From assembly GCA_028713675.1 (NCBI GenBank), contig JAQTNV010000011.1, positions 1-64,000 of the forward strand: a stretch of 64,000 nt of DNA, written 5' to 3'. This stretch comes from a bacterium (GTDB lineage Bacteria; Desulfobacterota; JAPLJL01). The notes below the pieces were generated by a model. The model was not told the DNA's origin, did not search any database, and saw only the letters and a program-made list of their open reading frames with translations. The position numbers and the translations under genes were made by a program. Positions 25,113 to 34,021 of the stretch are shown piece by piece; the first letter of the stretch is position 1; each line of letters begins with the position of its first letter.

Positions 25113-25262
25113 AGTTCAAAGTTCACGGTTCAAGGTTCAAGAATCGTAGGGGAGGGCCTCGTGCCCTCCCAAATAATCTTTTTTTTCAGGCGGGGATAAA
25201 CCCCGCCCCTACATAATTAAAATTTCAAACCTTGAACTGTGAACCTGGAACGTTGAACCTCT
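25113..25262. repeat. Intergenic repeat cluster: two inverted heptad arrays around a GC-rich double hairpin
   Basis: Left array 25113-25140: AGTTCAA, AGTTCAC, GGTTCAA, GGTTCAA. Right array 25228-25262: AACCTTG, AACTGTG, AACCTGG, AACGTTG, AACCTCT, which is roughly the complement. Between them, 25146-25211 carries GTAGGGG...CCCCTAC enclosing two hairpins, GGGAGGGC/GCCCTCCC and GGCGGGG/CCCCGCC. No gene is seen in this 205-base gap. Confidence 0.7.
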
Positions 25263-25274
25263 ATTCCTTTGATT

Positions 25275-26024
25275 TTACAACTGTTTCACAAATACCGCCG
25301 TTTCGATCAACGCCACCAGGTTGATGAACGCGTGCATCATGATCGGCAGATAAACCGATCCGCTCCGGAACCGGGCCCAGCCCAGCATGATCCCGAAAGC
25401 AAAAATGGTGATCATCCCGTACAAATCATATTGGAAATGAATCACCGCCCAGGCCAGGGCGCAAAACACCACTGCTCCCCCGGGGCCGAGCCGGGAATGC
25501 CTGATTCCCTGGAAAAGGAACCCCCGGAAAAATACCTCCTCGAAAAACGGCGCGGCCACAACAAGAACAAAGGCCAGCAGGGGCCAGAAACGCGCGGTTT
25601 TATAAACATTCACCATGAAATCCGCGACCTGGGAACTGAAGCAATAAAGAAAAACATCCGAGGCCACGATCGCCGCCGCCGTGATCACCAGCCATTTGAT
25701 CAGGTCCCAGGGCGCCGGCCTGACCAGGCCGAGATAATCCCTGACCGGAAAATCCCGGCGGAGCCGGGCGAATACAAATATCAGCGCGGAGGCCAGCGGG
25801 ACGGAAACAACCTCCGCCAGCGAAAAAAAATACCCCATCCAGGGAAAATTTTTCGGGTCCAGCGCTCTCCAGCCGTCCGGGTAATATTTTTCCGCGAGGC
25901 CGAAGTTGACCAGGACCTGCGCCAGGGAATAAACCGCCATTACCGCCAGGGAAAAACCCAGCGTCGCCCACAATCCCCAGGGACCCGGTTTTTTCACTTC
26001 CGGGATGTCGATTGATTCATTCAT
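25275..26024 (-). CDS. CPBP-family intramembrane metalloprotease
   Basis: A 249-residue multi-spanning membrane protein of the CAAX-protease/bacteriocin-processing (Abi/CPBP) type. ATG 26024 is preferred over a TTG 15 bases earlier. At least six hydrophobic segments are visible. The catalytic motifs are EEVFFRGFLF (Glu-Glu-x3-Arg), an FxxxH-like second motif in WAVIHFQYDL, and a C-terminal MMHAFINLVALI with the His-x3-Asn signature. Possible roles include peptide or prenyl-protein processing and immunity; nothing nearby decides this. Confidence 0.85.
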   Translation of the reverse strand: MNESIDIPEVKKPGPWGLWATLGFSLAVMAVYSLAQVLVNFGLAEKYYPDGWRALDPKNFPWMGYFFSLAEVVSVPLASALIFVFARLRRDFPVRDYLGLVRPAPWDLIKWLVITAAAIVASDVFLYCFSSQVADFMVNVYKTARFWPLLAFVLVVAAPFFEEVFFRGFLFQGIRHSRLGPGGAVVFCALAWAVIHFQYDLYGMITIFAFGIMLGWARFRSGSVYLPIMMHAFINLVALIETAVFVKQL

Positions 26025-26150
26025 TAAAGTGCGGATCAATGGCCCCTTAATTATTTTTCGTCTTTCGTTATGGATACGCGGCTATTCTTTTTCCAACCAC
26101 CCAGCCACCCAACCACCAAGCCACCTTCTTTTTTTGTTCTCTGTGCCTGG

Positions 26151-26825
26151 TTATTTGTATGTATTTAAATACCCCTGGATGTAACGCCGGACCGATTCGG
26201 CCGGCTGGTAGATTCCGAAATGGCCCTCGCAGAGGATATCCGGCTTCAATTCGAGGATTTTCTGCATGCTGGCCCTCCAGGCGTTGAGATCGGAACGGAA
26301 GCTCAGGTCAAAGGGCCCGTGGATGTCCTGCCCGAAAAGAATCTTTTTGCCTCCGGTCTCCAGCAGGGCTACCATCGAACCGGGGGTATGGCCGGGGGTG
26401 TGAATCAGCTCCAGCTCCCCCCCGGCGAACTTGAGCTTCTCCCTCTCGCCGATGACCACCTTGTCCAGCTTAATTTTTTTCAGTTTAATTCCGTACCAGC
26501 TGGAAGCCGTGAAAGCCGGATCCCCGCTCTCGATGAACGGGGCGTCTTCAGCGTGCGCCACCAGCCGGCAGCCGGATTCCTCCTTAACCTGGCGGGCGGC
26601 CCCGATATGGTCCACGTGGCCGTGGGTCAGGATGACAGTGTGAATATGGTCAGGATTAAATCCGGCGGCGAGGATATTGTCCCGGATCCGGGGCCAGCCC
26701 GGCCCCGCCCCGCAATCCACCAGGACCAGATCCCCGAGGTCGGCCAGGTAAACCAGGCAGTCCCGGTCGTCGGAAAGGTCGCTCCCCCCCACCAGGTAAA
26801 CCCCTTCGCAAACCTTGCTGGACAT
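26151..26825 (-). CDS. Metallo-beta-lactamase-fold hydrolase
   Basis: A 224-residue MBL-superfamily enzyme of the glyoxalase II-like kind. The metal motif is THGHVDHIG (HxHxDH), with further ligands in HTPGHTPGS, GQDIHG and EGHFG. No signal peptide is visible. Glyoxalase II, lactonase or thioesterase activity are all possible; the protein lacks the C-terminal domain of true glyoxalase II. It is divergent from the Fe-S protein at 26902, with only 76 bases between starts. Confidence 0.88.
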   Translation of the reverse strand: MSSKVCEGVYLVGGSDLSDDRDCLVYLADLGDLVLVDCGAGPGWPRIRDNILAAGFNPDHIHTVILTHGHVDHIGAARQVKEESGCRLVAHAEDAPFIESGDPAFTASSWYGIKLKKIKLDKVVIGEREKLKFAGGELELIHTPGHTPGSMVALLETGGKKILFGQDIHGPFDLSFRSDLNAWRASMQKILELKPDILCEGHFGIYQPAESVRRYIQGYLNTYK

Positions 26826-26901
26826 GGATTTTTATTATATCAAATACCTGCGGGGGATGGCTCAATTTTCGCTTTTAGAATAAAATTTAAACCATATACA
26901 A

Positions 26902-28077
26902 ATGTCTAAAATCGACTCAACTCTATCCAGACTGAAGGCGGAATACCCCGAACTCACGCCCGGGCATATCCGGCTGATGCAGTTTTACTCCAACCCCGCC
27001 CTGGCCGGTCCGCGGATCACCCCCGAGCTCGCCGCCCTGGTCCGCCACCTTTTTACCGACGAGGAAGCCGAGGTCGCCCAGCATCTGGAAATCGGCCGGG
27101 GCCGGGACACGGGCTACGTCGCCCGGCACGCCCACCGGCCTCTGGACGAGGTCGAAAAGATTCTTGCCCGCCTGGCGGACGAGAAACGCGCCCTCCTCTC
27201 CCTGGAGCCTGAGAATAAGCCTAAAAACTACCGGCTCATGCCCCTGATGCCGGGCACGTTCGAGATGGCCCTGATGGAAGGCAAGGAAGACGAATGGCAC
27301 AAGGAATTCGGCCGGCTGTACGACGTCCTCTACAACACCGGCTACATCAAGGAGGTCCTGAACGTCCCGGTTCCCTTCGCCCGTTTCATCCCGGTGGAGC
27401 AGACCATCGAAGCCGCGCCCATGGCCATCCCCTCCGACCGCCTGGCGGAAATGATCAAGAGCACCAAGAGCCTGGCCCTGGGTGTCTGCGTCTGCCGCCA
27501 GGCCCGGAACTGGGAAGGGCACGACCAGGACCTGCCGCGTGAAACCTGCCTGACGCTCGGGAGCCTGGCCGAGTTCATGATCACCCGGGGCATCATGCGC
27601 CGGACCGACCAGTCGGAGGCCATCGAGATCAAGCGGCGGGCCAACGAGGCGGGGCTCGCCACCCTCTCCATCAACGTCAACTTCGATAACCCCAATTTCA
27701 GCTGTTCCTGCTGCGGGGACTGCTGCGTCGCCCTCCGCTCCCTCACCCAGTTCAACACCCCCGGCATCGTCGCCCCGCCCCATTTCCTCCCGATCCGCGA
27801 GGTAAAAACCTGCACCCAGTGCCAGAAATGCGTCAAACGCTGCCCCACGAAAGCCCACGTCCTTTCCGATAAGAAATGGACTTTCAAGAAAGAGAGATGC
27901 ATCGGCTGCGGCCTCTGCGCCTCCTCCTGCCCGACCAAATCCATGACCATGCAGCCGGTGAAAAACTACCGCCGTCCCCCGGCCGACTATCTCCGCTTCG
28001 GCCTCAACCTCGGCCGCCACATTTTTCCGGGTTACATCAAGTATGTCCTGAGGGAAAAGAAACTGACGTTCCGGTAG
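26902..28077 (+). CDS. Cys-rich protein with two [4Fe-4S] ferredoxin motifs, paralogue 1
   Basis: A 391-residue cytoplasmic Fe-S protein. The N-terminal 110 residues look like winged-helix segments (LFTDEEAEVAQHL...). Then comes an unusual cysteine region: CVCRQARNW, a further C near LPRETC, and CSCCGDCC at about 275-282. Two ferredoxin clusters follow, CTQCQKCVKRCP and CIGCGLCASSCP. The protein at 32816-33916 has the same order of motifs. The family is not one I can name; it presumably moves electrons, and the extra cysteine groups could hold another cluster or a metal. Confidence 0.85.
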   Translation: MSKIDSTLSRLKAEYPELTPGHIRLMQFYSNPALAGPRITPELAALVRHLFTDEEAEVAQHLEIGRGRDTGYVARHAHRPLDEVEKILARLADEKRALLSLEPENKPKNYRLMPLMPGTFEMALMEGKEDEWHKEFGRLYDVLYNTGYIKEVLNVPVPFARFIPVEQTIEAAPMAIPSDRLAEMIKSTKSLALGVCVCRQARNWEGHDQDLPRETCLTLGSLAEFMITRGIMRRTDQSEAIEIKRRANEAGLATLSINVNFDNPNFSCSCCGDCCVALRSLTQFNTPGIVAPPHFLPIREVKTCTQCQKCVKRCPTKAHVLSDKKWTFKKERCIGCGLCASSCPTKSMTMQPVKNYRRPPADYLRFGLNLGRHIFPGYIKYVLREKKLTFR

Positions 28078-28172
28078 CAACCAGTAGCAGGTAGCCGAAG
28101 ACCAGTAACAGGTAACATCTTTCCGGACAGGCGGGAGCGCGCCAAAACATCTTTAAGTTGTAGGTGAAAACA

Positions 28173-28196
28173 GGTAGCCGCAGCCTTTAGGCTGCG
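28173..28196 (+). repeat. GGTAGCC-hairpin repeat, copy 2
   Basis: GGTAGCC plus stem GCAGCC/GGCTGC with loop TTTA. Compared with copy 1 both sides of one base pair have changed (A-T to G-C). Confidence 0.65.
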
Positions 28197-28274
28197 TGTA
28201 GTGGTCAAACCTAATCGATTCAATAAATAAGAGGCATGCATCTAGCCTGATAATAGGCAACAACAGGAGTCAGA

Positions 28275-28661
28275 ATGATTGAAATATTAATATTTATAAG
28301 CACATTTACGCTGGATTATATCCTTAAAGCAATTTTTGTCGGGATTTCATTCTTTGCCATATTCGGCCATAGGATAAAAACCCCGTTTAGCCGAAAAGCA
28401 TTTTTCATTCTCATAATAATTTTCGCTTTACTCGATTTATATGGACTTCCCGCTATCATTTGCCTAGACGCAACAATGACTATTAATAATGCAAATATCG
28501 CGAATATTCTTCATATAAATGGACCTGTGGGCATGGGAGAGTTTTTTTCTCCCGGCTGGTTTGATTTTTTCGTCTGGGTTATTCAAGCCTTGATCGGACA
28601 TTATGCAGGAACCCGTGTTTATCAAAAACTCCGCGGAAAATTTCAAGAAGCTAATACTTGA
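28275..28661 (+). CDS. Small AT-rich membrane protein, unknown
   Basis: A 128-residue protein with three to four hydrophobic segments (for example FISTFTLDYILKAIFVGISF and AFFILIIIFALLDLYGLPA). AGGAG lies five bases before the ATG, so it is likely expressed. Its base composition is clearly more AT-rich than the genes on both sides, which suggests recent acquisition. I do not recognise the family and see no catalytic motif. Confidence 0.65.
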   Translation: MIEILIFISTFTLDYILKAIFVGISFFAIFGHRIKTPFSRKAFFILIIIFALLDLYGLPAIICLDATMTINNANIANILHINGPVGMGEFFSPGWFDFFVWVIQALIGHYAGTRVYQKLRGKFQEANT

Positions 28662-28742
28662 ATCCATTTTCGCTGAAGAAGCTTTTACAGATTTTGAACT
28701 TTGCTCTGTCATTTTGATCTTTGATTTTTAATATTCGAATTT

Positions 28743-30848
28743 ATGTCTAATCGCTTAGCCGCCGAGAAAAGCCCCTACCTGCTCCAACACGCGGACAATC
28801 CCGTGGACTGGCACCCCTGGGGCCCCGAGGCTTTCGACCGGGCCCGCGTGGAAGACAAGCCGGTCTTTCTCTCCATCGGCTACTCCACCTGCCACTGGTG
28901 CCACGTGATGGAGCGCGAGTCCTTCCAGGACCCGGAAACCGCCGGCCTGATCAACGAGGTTTTTATCCCGGTCAAGGTGGACCGGGAGGAACGGCCGGAC
29001 CTCGACAATATTTACATGACCGTCTGCCAGATGATGACCGGCCAGGGCGGCTGGCCCCTGACGATTTTCCTGACCCCGGACAGAAAGCCCTTTTTCGCCG
29101 GCACCTACATTCCCCGGAAAAAAACCTTCGGACGGATGGGCCTCTCCGAACTTATCCCGCGGATCCGGGAGCTCTGGAAAAACCGGCGCCCGGAGCTGGT
29201 CTCCTCCGCGGAAGAATTGGTCTCCCTGCTGAAAGAAGCCGGCCGCGATGAAAAGGGCGAGGATCTGGACGGATCTATCCTGGAACTCGCCTACCGGGCC
29301 CTGGCCCAGGATTTCGACGACGAGTTCGGCGGGTTCGGAAAAGCCCCCAAATTCCCCACCTCCCACAACCTCTTCTTTCTCCTCCGTTACAACCAGCGCT
29401 CCGGGAAAACCTTCGCCCTGGAAAAGGTTGAAAAAACCCTGCAGGCCATGCGGCGGGGCGGGATTTACGATCACGTGGGTTTCGGCTTCCACCGCTATTC
29501 CACCGACCAAAAATGGCTGGTTCCCCATTTTGAAAAGATGCTGTATGACCAGGCCCTGCTGGCCCTGGCCTATACCGAGGGTTACCTGGCGGCCGGGAAC
29601 GAAGAATACCGGCGCACGGCCGAAGAAATATTCGCTTACGTCCTGAGAGACCTGGCCGATCCGGCCGGCGGTTTTTATTCCGCCGAAGACGCGGACAGTG
29701 AAGGGAAGGAAGGTAAATATTATCTCTGGACCGAGGAGGAAATTCGCCGGGCCCTGGACCCCGCCGAAGCCGATTTTGTCCTCCGGACTTTCAACCTGGA
29801 AAAAGACGGCAATTTCATTGATCCGCTCATCGGGGAGAAAAACGGGAAAAATATCCTCCATCTCAGGGGCCTGCTTTCCGAACCGGCATATCGGGAAAGG
29901 TGGGAAAAGGCCCGGATCACGCTCTTTAATTCCCGGGCCCGGCGGGTCCGCCCTTTCCGGGACGATAAAATCCTCACCGACTGGAACGGCCTGATGATCG
30001 CCGCCCTGGCCCGGGGGGCTCAGGCCTTCGGACTTCCGGTTTATGCGGAGGCCGGGAAAAAAGCGGCGGATTTCATTCTGAAAAATCTCCGGGACCCGGC
30101 CGGCCGCCTCCTCCACCGCTACCGGGACGGCCAGGCGGCGATTCCCGCCCAGCTTGATGATTACGCCTTCCTGATCCTGGGGCTTTACGAACTTTACGAA
30201 GCCACTTTTGAGGTCCGCTTCCTGGAAAAAGCCCTGGAGCTCTGCGGCCGGGCCATTGAATACTTCTGGGATGACCACTCCGGCGGGTTCTTCCTGACCG
30301 CGGGGGACGGGGAAGATCTGCTGATCAGGCCCAAGGAGTTTTCCGACGGCGCCATCCCCTCCGGTAATTCGGTGATGGCCCTGAACCTCCTCCGCCTGGG
30401 ACGGGTCACCGCCAATCCCGATTTCGAGACCCGGGCCCAGGCCATCGGACGGGCGCTTTCCCGCGAAGCCCGGCAATCCCCCTCCGCTTTCACCTTTCTC
30501 ATGACGGCGCTGGATTATGCCGTCGGACCCACGCTCGAAATCGTGATCGCCGGAAACCCCGGGCGGGAAGATACCCGGGAAATGCTCCAGGCGCTCCGGA
30601 ATGAGTATCTCCCCAGCGCGGTGATCATTCTCCGTCCCACCGACGAGGATGCTCCCGGGATCGTCCGCCTGGCCGGGTTTACCCGCGAGCTTAAAAGCCA
30701 GGGGGGCCGGGCCACGGTTTATTTCTGCCAGAACTGCCGCTGCGAGCTTCCCACGACCGACCCCCGGAAGGTGCGGGAGCTGCTTTCGATCTTCAACAAA
30801 GACACCGGCCCCGCCTGCAAGTCCCCCGGGCCGAAGGATCCCGCGTAA
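28743..30848 (+). CDS. DUF255 thioredoxin-fold protein (YyaL/spermatogenesis-associated 20 family)
   Basis: A 701-residue protein that begins with the highly conserved block [20 protein letters not shown] and the redox motif [14 protein letters not shown] in a thioredoxin-like domain (to about residue 170). [10 protein letters not shown] is another family hallmark. The remainder is an alpha/alpha-toroid, as in glycosidase-like proteins ([29 protein letters not shown]). The biochemical role is not established in any organism I can name. The C-terminus ([11 protein letters not shown]) adds paired cysteines. Confidence 0.93.
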   Translation: MSNRLAAEKSPYLLQHADNPVDWHPWGPEAFDRARVEDKPVFLSIGYSTCHWCHVMERESFQDPETAGLINEVFIPVKVDREERPDLDNIYMTVCQMMTGQGGWPLTIFLTPDRKPFFAGTYIPRKKTFGRMGLSELIPRIRELWKNRRPELVSSAEELVSLLKEAGRDEKGEDLDGSILELAYRALAQDFDDEFGGFGKAPKFPTSHNLFFLLRYNQRSGKTFALEKVEKTLQAMRRGGIYDHVGFGFHRYSTDQKWLVPHFEKMLYDQALLALAYTEGYLAAGNEEYRRTAEEIFAYVLRDLADPAGGFYSAEDADSEGKEGKYYLWTEEEIRRALDPAEADFVLRTFNLEKDGNFIDPLIGEKNGKNILHLRGLLSEPAYRERWEKARITLFNSRARRVRPFRDDKILTDWNGLMIAALARGAQAFGLPVYAEAGKKAADFILKNLRDPAGRLLHRYRDGQAAIPAQLDDYAFLILGLYELYEATFEVRFLEKALELCGRAIEYFWDDHSGGFFLTAGDGEDLLIRPKEFSDGAIPSGNSVMALNLLRLGRVTANPDFETRAQAIGRALSREARQSPSAFTFLMTALDYAVGPTLEIVIAGNPGREDTREMLQALRNEYLPSAVIILRPTDEDAPGIVRLAGFTRELKSQGGRATVYFCQNCRCELPTTDPRKVRELLSIFNKDTGPACKSPGPKDPA

Positions 30849-30951
30849 AAAACACCGGTTTTCCGAAATAACTTCATAGGCAAAGCACCCAATTGCCGAT
30901 CAGTCCCCTGACGGCCACACTTACCTTGGAGAAACACCTTAAGGAGAAAAA

Positions 30952-31143
30952 ATGGAAGATAGATCTTGCCCTAATGTCAATGAATGCACCGCCAACAGGC
31001 ATTTTCACACTAAATCCATCAGGGATGTCTTCACCACTCTCTACTGCGAAGGAAATTTTGTTAAATGCGCCCGGAAAAAACTCAAGGATAGCGGGAACCT
31101 GATTCCGGAAAAGCTCCTGCCCAACGGGCAATATGCTTCTTGA
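30952..31143 (+). CDS. Small Cys-containing protein with YCxG...CARKKL motif
   Basis: A 63-residue protein with a strong ribosome-binding site (AAGGAG, five bases before the ATG). It has four cysteines (near residues 6, 12, 32 and 39) and the pattern LYCEGNFVKCARKKL followed by LLPNGQY. Similar tails occur, as I recall, as small stand-alone proteins or C-terminal domains of chemotaxis and GGDEF proteins in deltaproteobacteria. The arrangement suggests metal or redox binding. The function is unknown. The 190 bases after it hold no other gene; TTGACA at 31267 with CATCAT 18 bases later is a weak promoter candidate for the next gene. Confidence 0.65.
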   Translation: MEDRSCPNVNECTANRHFHTKSIRDVFTTLYCEGNFVKCARKKLKDSGNLIPEKLLPNGQYAS

Positions 31144-31335
31144 ATTTTCCAGTCAAGCTTCCTGAGTAACCAGCCCAAGGTCATTTTAAATAATTTTCAT
31201 TTCACGTCTTGAGTTGTCTTGACTTCGGACATCGGACTGAAGACTTAGGACCGTTAGGTAATTTTCTTGACAACCGGTTCGGCCCGGTGACATCATCGTT
31301 TATATAACAAATAAATTTTCCAGAGGATGGTAACC

Positions 31336-31962
31336 ATGAAAAAACGGTTTGTTCTTCTTTCTGTTCTCTTGGCTCTCGGCTCTCTGCTCTTGGCTTTTTC
31401 CCTGCCTTCCTGCTTCCGCGGCGACCCCAACGCCATCCTTTTCAGCCCTATCGGCGTACAGGGCCAGGACCGGGACAATCAGCCCCTCCGGCCTTATTAC
31501 TACCATTCCAACAATCCCGGGGAAGCCCTGGTGGCGGCCCTTTTCTTCCTGCCCGAGTGGAAAGAAACTGTCGCCTGCCACGGCAAGGTCCAGGATGAAG
31601 ACGGGAATCCCGTGACCCGGACCTTGGTGGTGTTCAAGCGCAAGGACTGGAACGGGGCTTTCAAGGTCTCGGTGATCGAGCCGGATCCCGCCGGGAGATT
31701 CTCCTTTACCCTCGAGTCCCGCTGTAAAAACTGGGAGATTTCGGTGATCGGGCCCAACCTCGGCGGGGTGAAGCGGACGCTGGGAGCGAGCTCTCAATGC
31801 CCTTCCTTCGATTTCGTGGTCAGGGTGCTCAAGGATCCCGAAGAAATCAAGGTTTTCCAGGCCCAGTGGCAGGAGCCCTACATCAAGTCGCTCCTCGATC
31901 TCGGTCTCGAGGCCATGAGCGAAGATGAGAAGAACAAACTGGCCGGTTTGTTGAATCCCTAA
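31336..31962 (+). CDS. Putative lipoprotein with CarboxypepD_reg-like region
   Basis: A 208-residue exported protein. The ATG at 31336 follows GAGGATGG; one codon set earlier (31327) is also possible. The signal peptide ends in a lipobox, LPSC. The mature part contains GKVQDEDGNPVTRTLVVFKR and DPAGRFSFTLES, a pattern like the carboxypeptidase regulatory-type beta-sandwich. Its ligand is unknown. It is followed 15 bases later by another lipoprotein, so the two likely form an operon at the outer membrane. Confidence 0.7.
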   Translation: MKKRFVLLSVLLALGSLLLAFSLPSCFRGDPNAILFSPIGVQGQDRDNQPLRPYYYHSNNPGEALVAALFFLPEWKETVACHGKVQDEDGNPVTRTLVVFKRKDWNGAFKVSVIEPDPAGRFSFTLESRCKNWEISVIGPNLGGVKRTLGASSQCPSFDFVVRVLKDPEEIKVFQAQWQEPYIKSLLDLGLEAMSEDEKNKLAGLLNP

Positions 31963-31977
31963 TATCAGGGAGAAAAT

Positions 31978-32715
31978 ATGAAAGCCAGATCAATCATTCC
32001 GCTTTTATCTCTCGGGATGCTTTTGAACGGCTGCCTGATGGCGGGTAATTACCAAAGCGCCAGGACCCTGGAGCCGCGCGAATCAAGTTTCGGGATGACC
32101 TTCAGCCTGAATGAGATATCCATTTCCGGTCATAGGTATACCGTCCCCAATGTGATTCCGGAGTTGGCTTATCATGTCGGGGTCGCGAAAAACTGGGAGG
32201 TCGGGGGCCGGGTTGCTCTGGGTTCACTCGGCTTCGAGATGGACACCAAGTATCGCTTCCTCCATCAAGGCGGCCTGCATCTGGCCGTGGCCCCGGCAGT
32301 GGCCTACCAGGCTTTTTTTGACATCCGCGGGGTGTCGGTCCGTCTCCCGGTCATCCTCTCTTACGATTTTAACGATATTGTCGGGATTAACGCCGCCGTC
32401 CTGGGAGGATTTTCCGGCTTCGACGCCAGCGATAGTAATAATGACAATGATGATGATTATATTGGATATTATGATGGTCCGACTATATTCTACGGGGCTT
32501 CATTCGGGCCGGAGCTCCGGGGATCGGTTTTCTTCGCCCGGCCGGCGATTGAGTTTGTCCGCTATCAGACCAACCTGGGATCTGACGATAATTCCGGCTG
32601 GAGACCGTTCAACAGCATCAATTTCCTGGTTCATTTCGGCTGGGTCTTCGGGCGCGAGAAACAGCAGCTTGACCGGATCGAAAATAAGCTCGATAAAGCC
32701 CTGGAGGAGAAATAA
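31978..32715 (+). CDS. Outer-membrane barrel-like lipoprotein
   Basis: A 245-residue protein with signal peptide and lipobox (LLNGC, cysteine about residue 20). Alternating hydrophobic strands (ELAYHVGVAKNWEVGGRVAL, GLHLAVAPAVAYQAF) suggest a small beta-barrel. An acidic stretch SDSNNDNDDDY near the middle may be a metal-binding or exposed loop. The C-terminal 20 residues are charged and helical (QQLDRIENKLDKALEE), which is unusual for a barrel. No family assignment. It is followed by a terminator-like hairpin. Confidence 0.7.
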   Translation: MKARSIIPLLSLGMLLNGCLMAGNYQSARTLEPRESSFGMTFSLNEISISGHRYTVPNVIPELAYHVGVAKNWEVGGRVALGSLGFEMDTKYRFLHQGGLHLAVAPAVAYQAFFDIRGVSVRLPVILSYDFNDIVGINAAVLGGFSGFDASDSNNDNDDDYIGYYDGPTIFYGASFGPELRGSVFFARPAIEFVRYQTNLGSDDNSGWRPFNSINFLVHFGWVFGREKQQLDRIENKLDKALEEK

Positions 32716-32719
32716 AAAA

Positions 32720-32740
32720 GGGAGCCCGCCAGGGGCTCCC
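32720..32740 (+). terminator. Terminator-like hairpin
   Basis: GGGAGCCC-GCCAG-GGGCTCCC, an 8-bp perfect stem, five bases after the stop, with AAAAAA on the left side. It lies between convergent genes and may act in both directions; the plus side lacks a T-run. Confidence 0.5.
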
Positions 32741-32781
32741 CTACGTTTCATATCTGACTTTTAAAGGTTTTTTTCTTAATT

Positions 32782-32816
32782 CTTTGCCCTTTGCTCTCTG
32801 CCCTTTGCTCTTTGCC
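32782..32816 (+). repeat. Heptanucleotide array (CTTTGCC type)
   Basis: CTTTGCC, CTTTGCT, CTCTGCC, CTTTGCT, CTTTGCC; its end abuts the TAG stop of the minus-strand Fe-S gene. Confidence 0.75.
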
Positions 32817-33916
32817 TATTTTTTGGCCGGGTCCACGTCCGGATCCAGGTAGGGCAGGAAAGCCTTCAGCTTCCCCTTCTCCTCTAAAATTTTCATCGCC
32901 ATGTCCCGGTTGGTGGGAGCGACTTCCTTGGCTCTTTTCGACCGGACCATCTTAAACGCCTGCTCCGGGCACCCGGTCACGCACAGCCCGCAGCCGATGC
33001 AGCGCTTCGGGTCCAGCACCGGCCGGTCCTTTTTCATCGTGAGCGCTTTCATCGGGCAGCGTTTTTCCACGCAGATCCCGCAGCCGGTGCAGGCTTTCCG
33101 GTCGAGCTTGGGGACGAATCCCGAATTGGAGAGCACATTGGGGTTCCCGTGATGGGTCATGGCCCGGAGGAGGCCGCAGCAGCAGGTGCAGCAGTTGCAG
33201 ATGAAGGTCAGCTTGTCCTGGGCGTTGTTCACCTGGCGCACGAGGCCCAGGTCGTCAAATTTCTTGAGCATCTGCTTCATCTCGTCCTTGGTCAGGTAGC
33301 GCCCGTATCCCCTCTCCACCAGGAAGGTGCAGGTATCGTCGAACATCATGCAGGACTCGGTGGGGTTGTCGCATTTCCGCATCGCGCTCCGGCAGGCGCA
33401 ATGCGCCACCCCCACCACCTTGGCCCGGTCGATCATTTCGTAGACCTTTTCGTAGGGCAGGGTCCCCTGTTCGCTCGCGACCTCTTCCCCGACCGGGATG
33501 ATCCGGGAGAACGGCATGGACTTGGAGCCGAACTCCTTGCAGGCTTTCGAGAGGTATTTCTGCCAGAGCGCGGCCAGGCGGTCGATGGTGGGGTTTCTCT
33601 CCCCCTTCATGAAAGGAAATTCAAATACCCCGGGCATGATCGGGACCAGGGCGTACTGTTTCTCCCCTTCCCTCTCCTTGTAGAAGACCATCCCTTTGTC
33701 GGCAAGGGATTCGAGCCGTTTCACGGCTTCCTCCGCCTTGACCCCCGCCCGGCGGGCGACCGCCTTCACCGGGAAAGGCCGGAACCCGAGGCCGAGGGCC
33801 ACCTTGGCCTCCTCCGGGGTGAAGAGGATTTTCAGGATCTCGATGATCTCAGGGGCCGGCGGACAGCCGGCGGGGTGCTTGTCCAGAAGCTCTCGCAAAC
33901 CTTCATAAGCGTCCAT
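32816..33916 (-). CDS. Cys-rich protein with two [4Fe-4S] ferredoxin motifs, paralogue 2
   Basis: A 366-residue paralogue of the protein at 26902-28077. The N-terminal part carries a winged-helix-like segment (AVARRAGVKAEEAVKRLESL). The cysteine blocks come in the same order: CACRSAMRKC with a following SC, CNCCTCCC, then CTGCGICVEKRCP and CIGCGLCVTGCP. VPIMPGVFEFPF aligns with MPLMPGTFEMAL of paralogue 1, a shared non-cysteine block. Probable electron carrier or sensor. The partner is unknown. Confidence 0.85.
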   Translation of the reverse strand: MDAYEGLRELLDKHPAGCPPAPEIIEILKILFTPEEAKVALGLGFRPFPVKAVARRAGVKAEEAVKRLESLADKGMVFYKEREGEKQYALVPIMPGVFEFPFMKGERNPTIDRLAALWQKYLSKACKEFGSKSMPFSRIIPVGEEVASEQGTLPYEKVYEMIDRAKVVGVAHCACRSAMRKCDNPTESCMMFDDTCTFLVERGYGRYLTKDEMKQMLKKFDDLGLVRQVNNAQDKLTFICNCCTCCCGLLRAMTHHGNPNVLSNSGFVPKLDRKACTGCGICVEKRCPMKALTMKKDRPVLDPKRCIGCGLCVTGCPEQAFKMVRSKRAKEVAPTNRDMAMKILEEKGKLKAFLPYLDPDVDPAKK

Positions 33917-34021
33917 ACGACCTCCTCCTTTTTAACTGAAAGCTCCGCTCCCTGTTCTTCGCTAATTGTTTCCCGACCTTATAGGCACATAGATTATAAT
34001 GTCTAAAAAGAGAAAAGTTAT

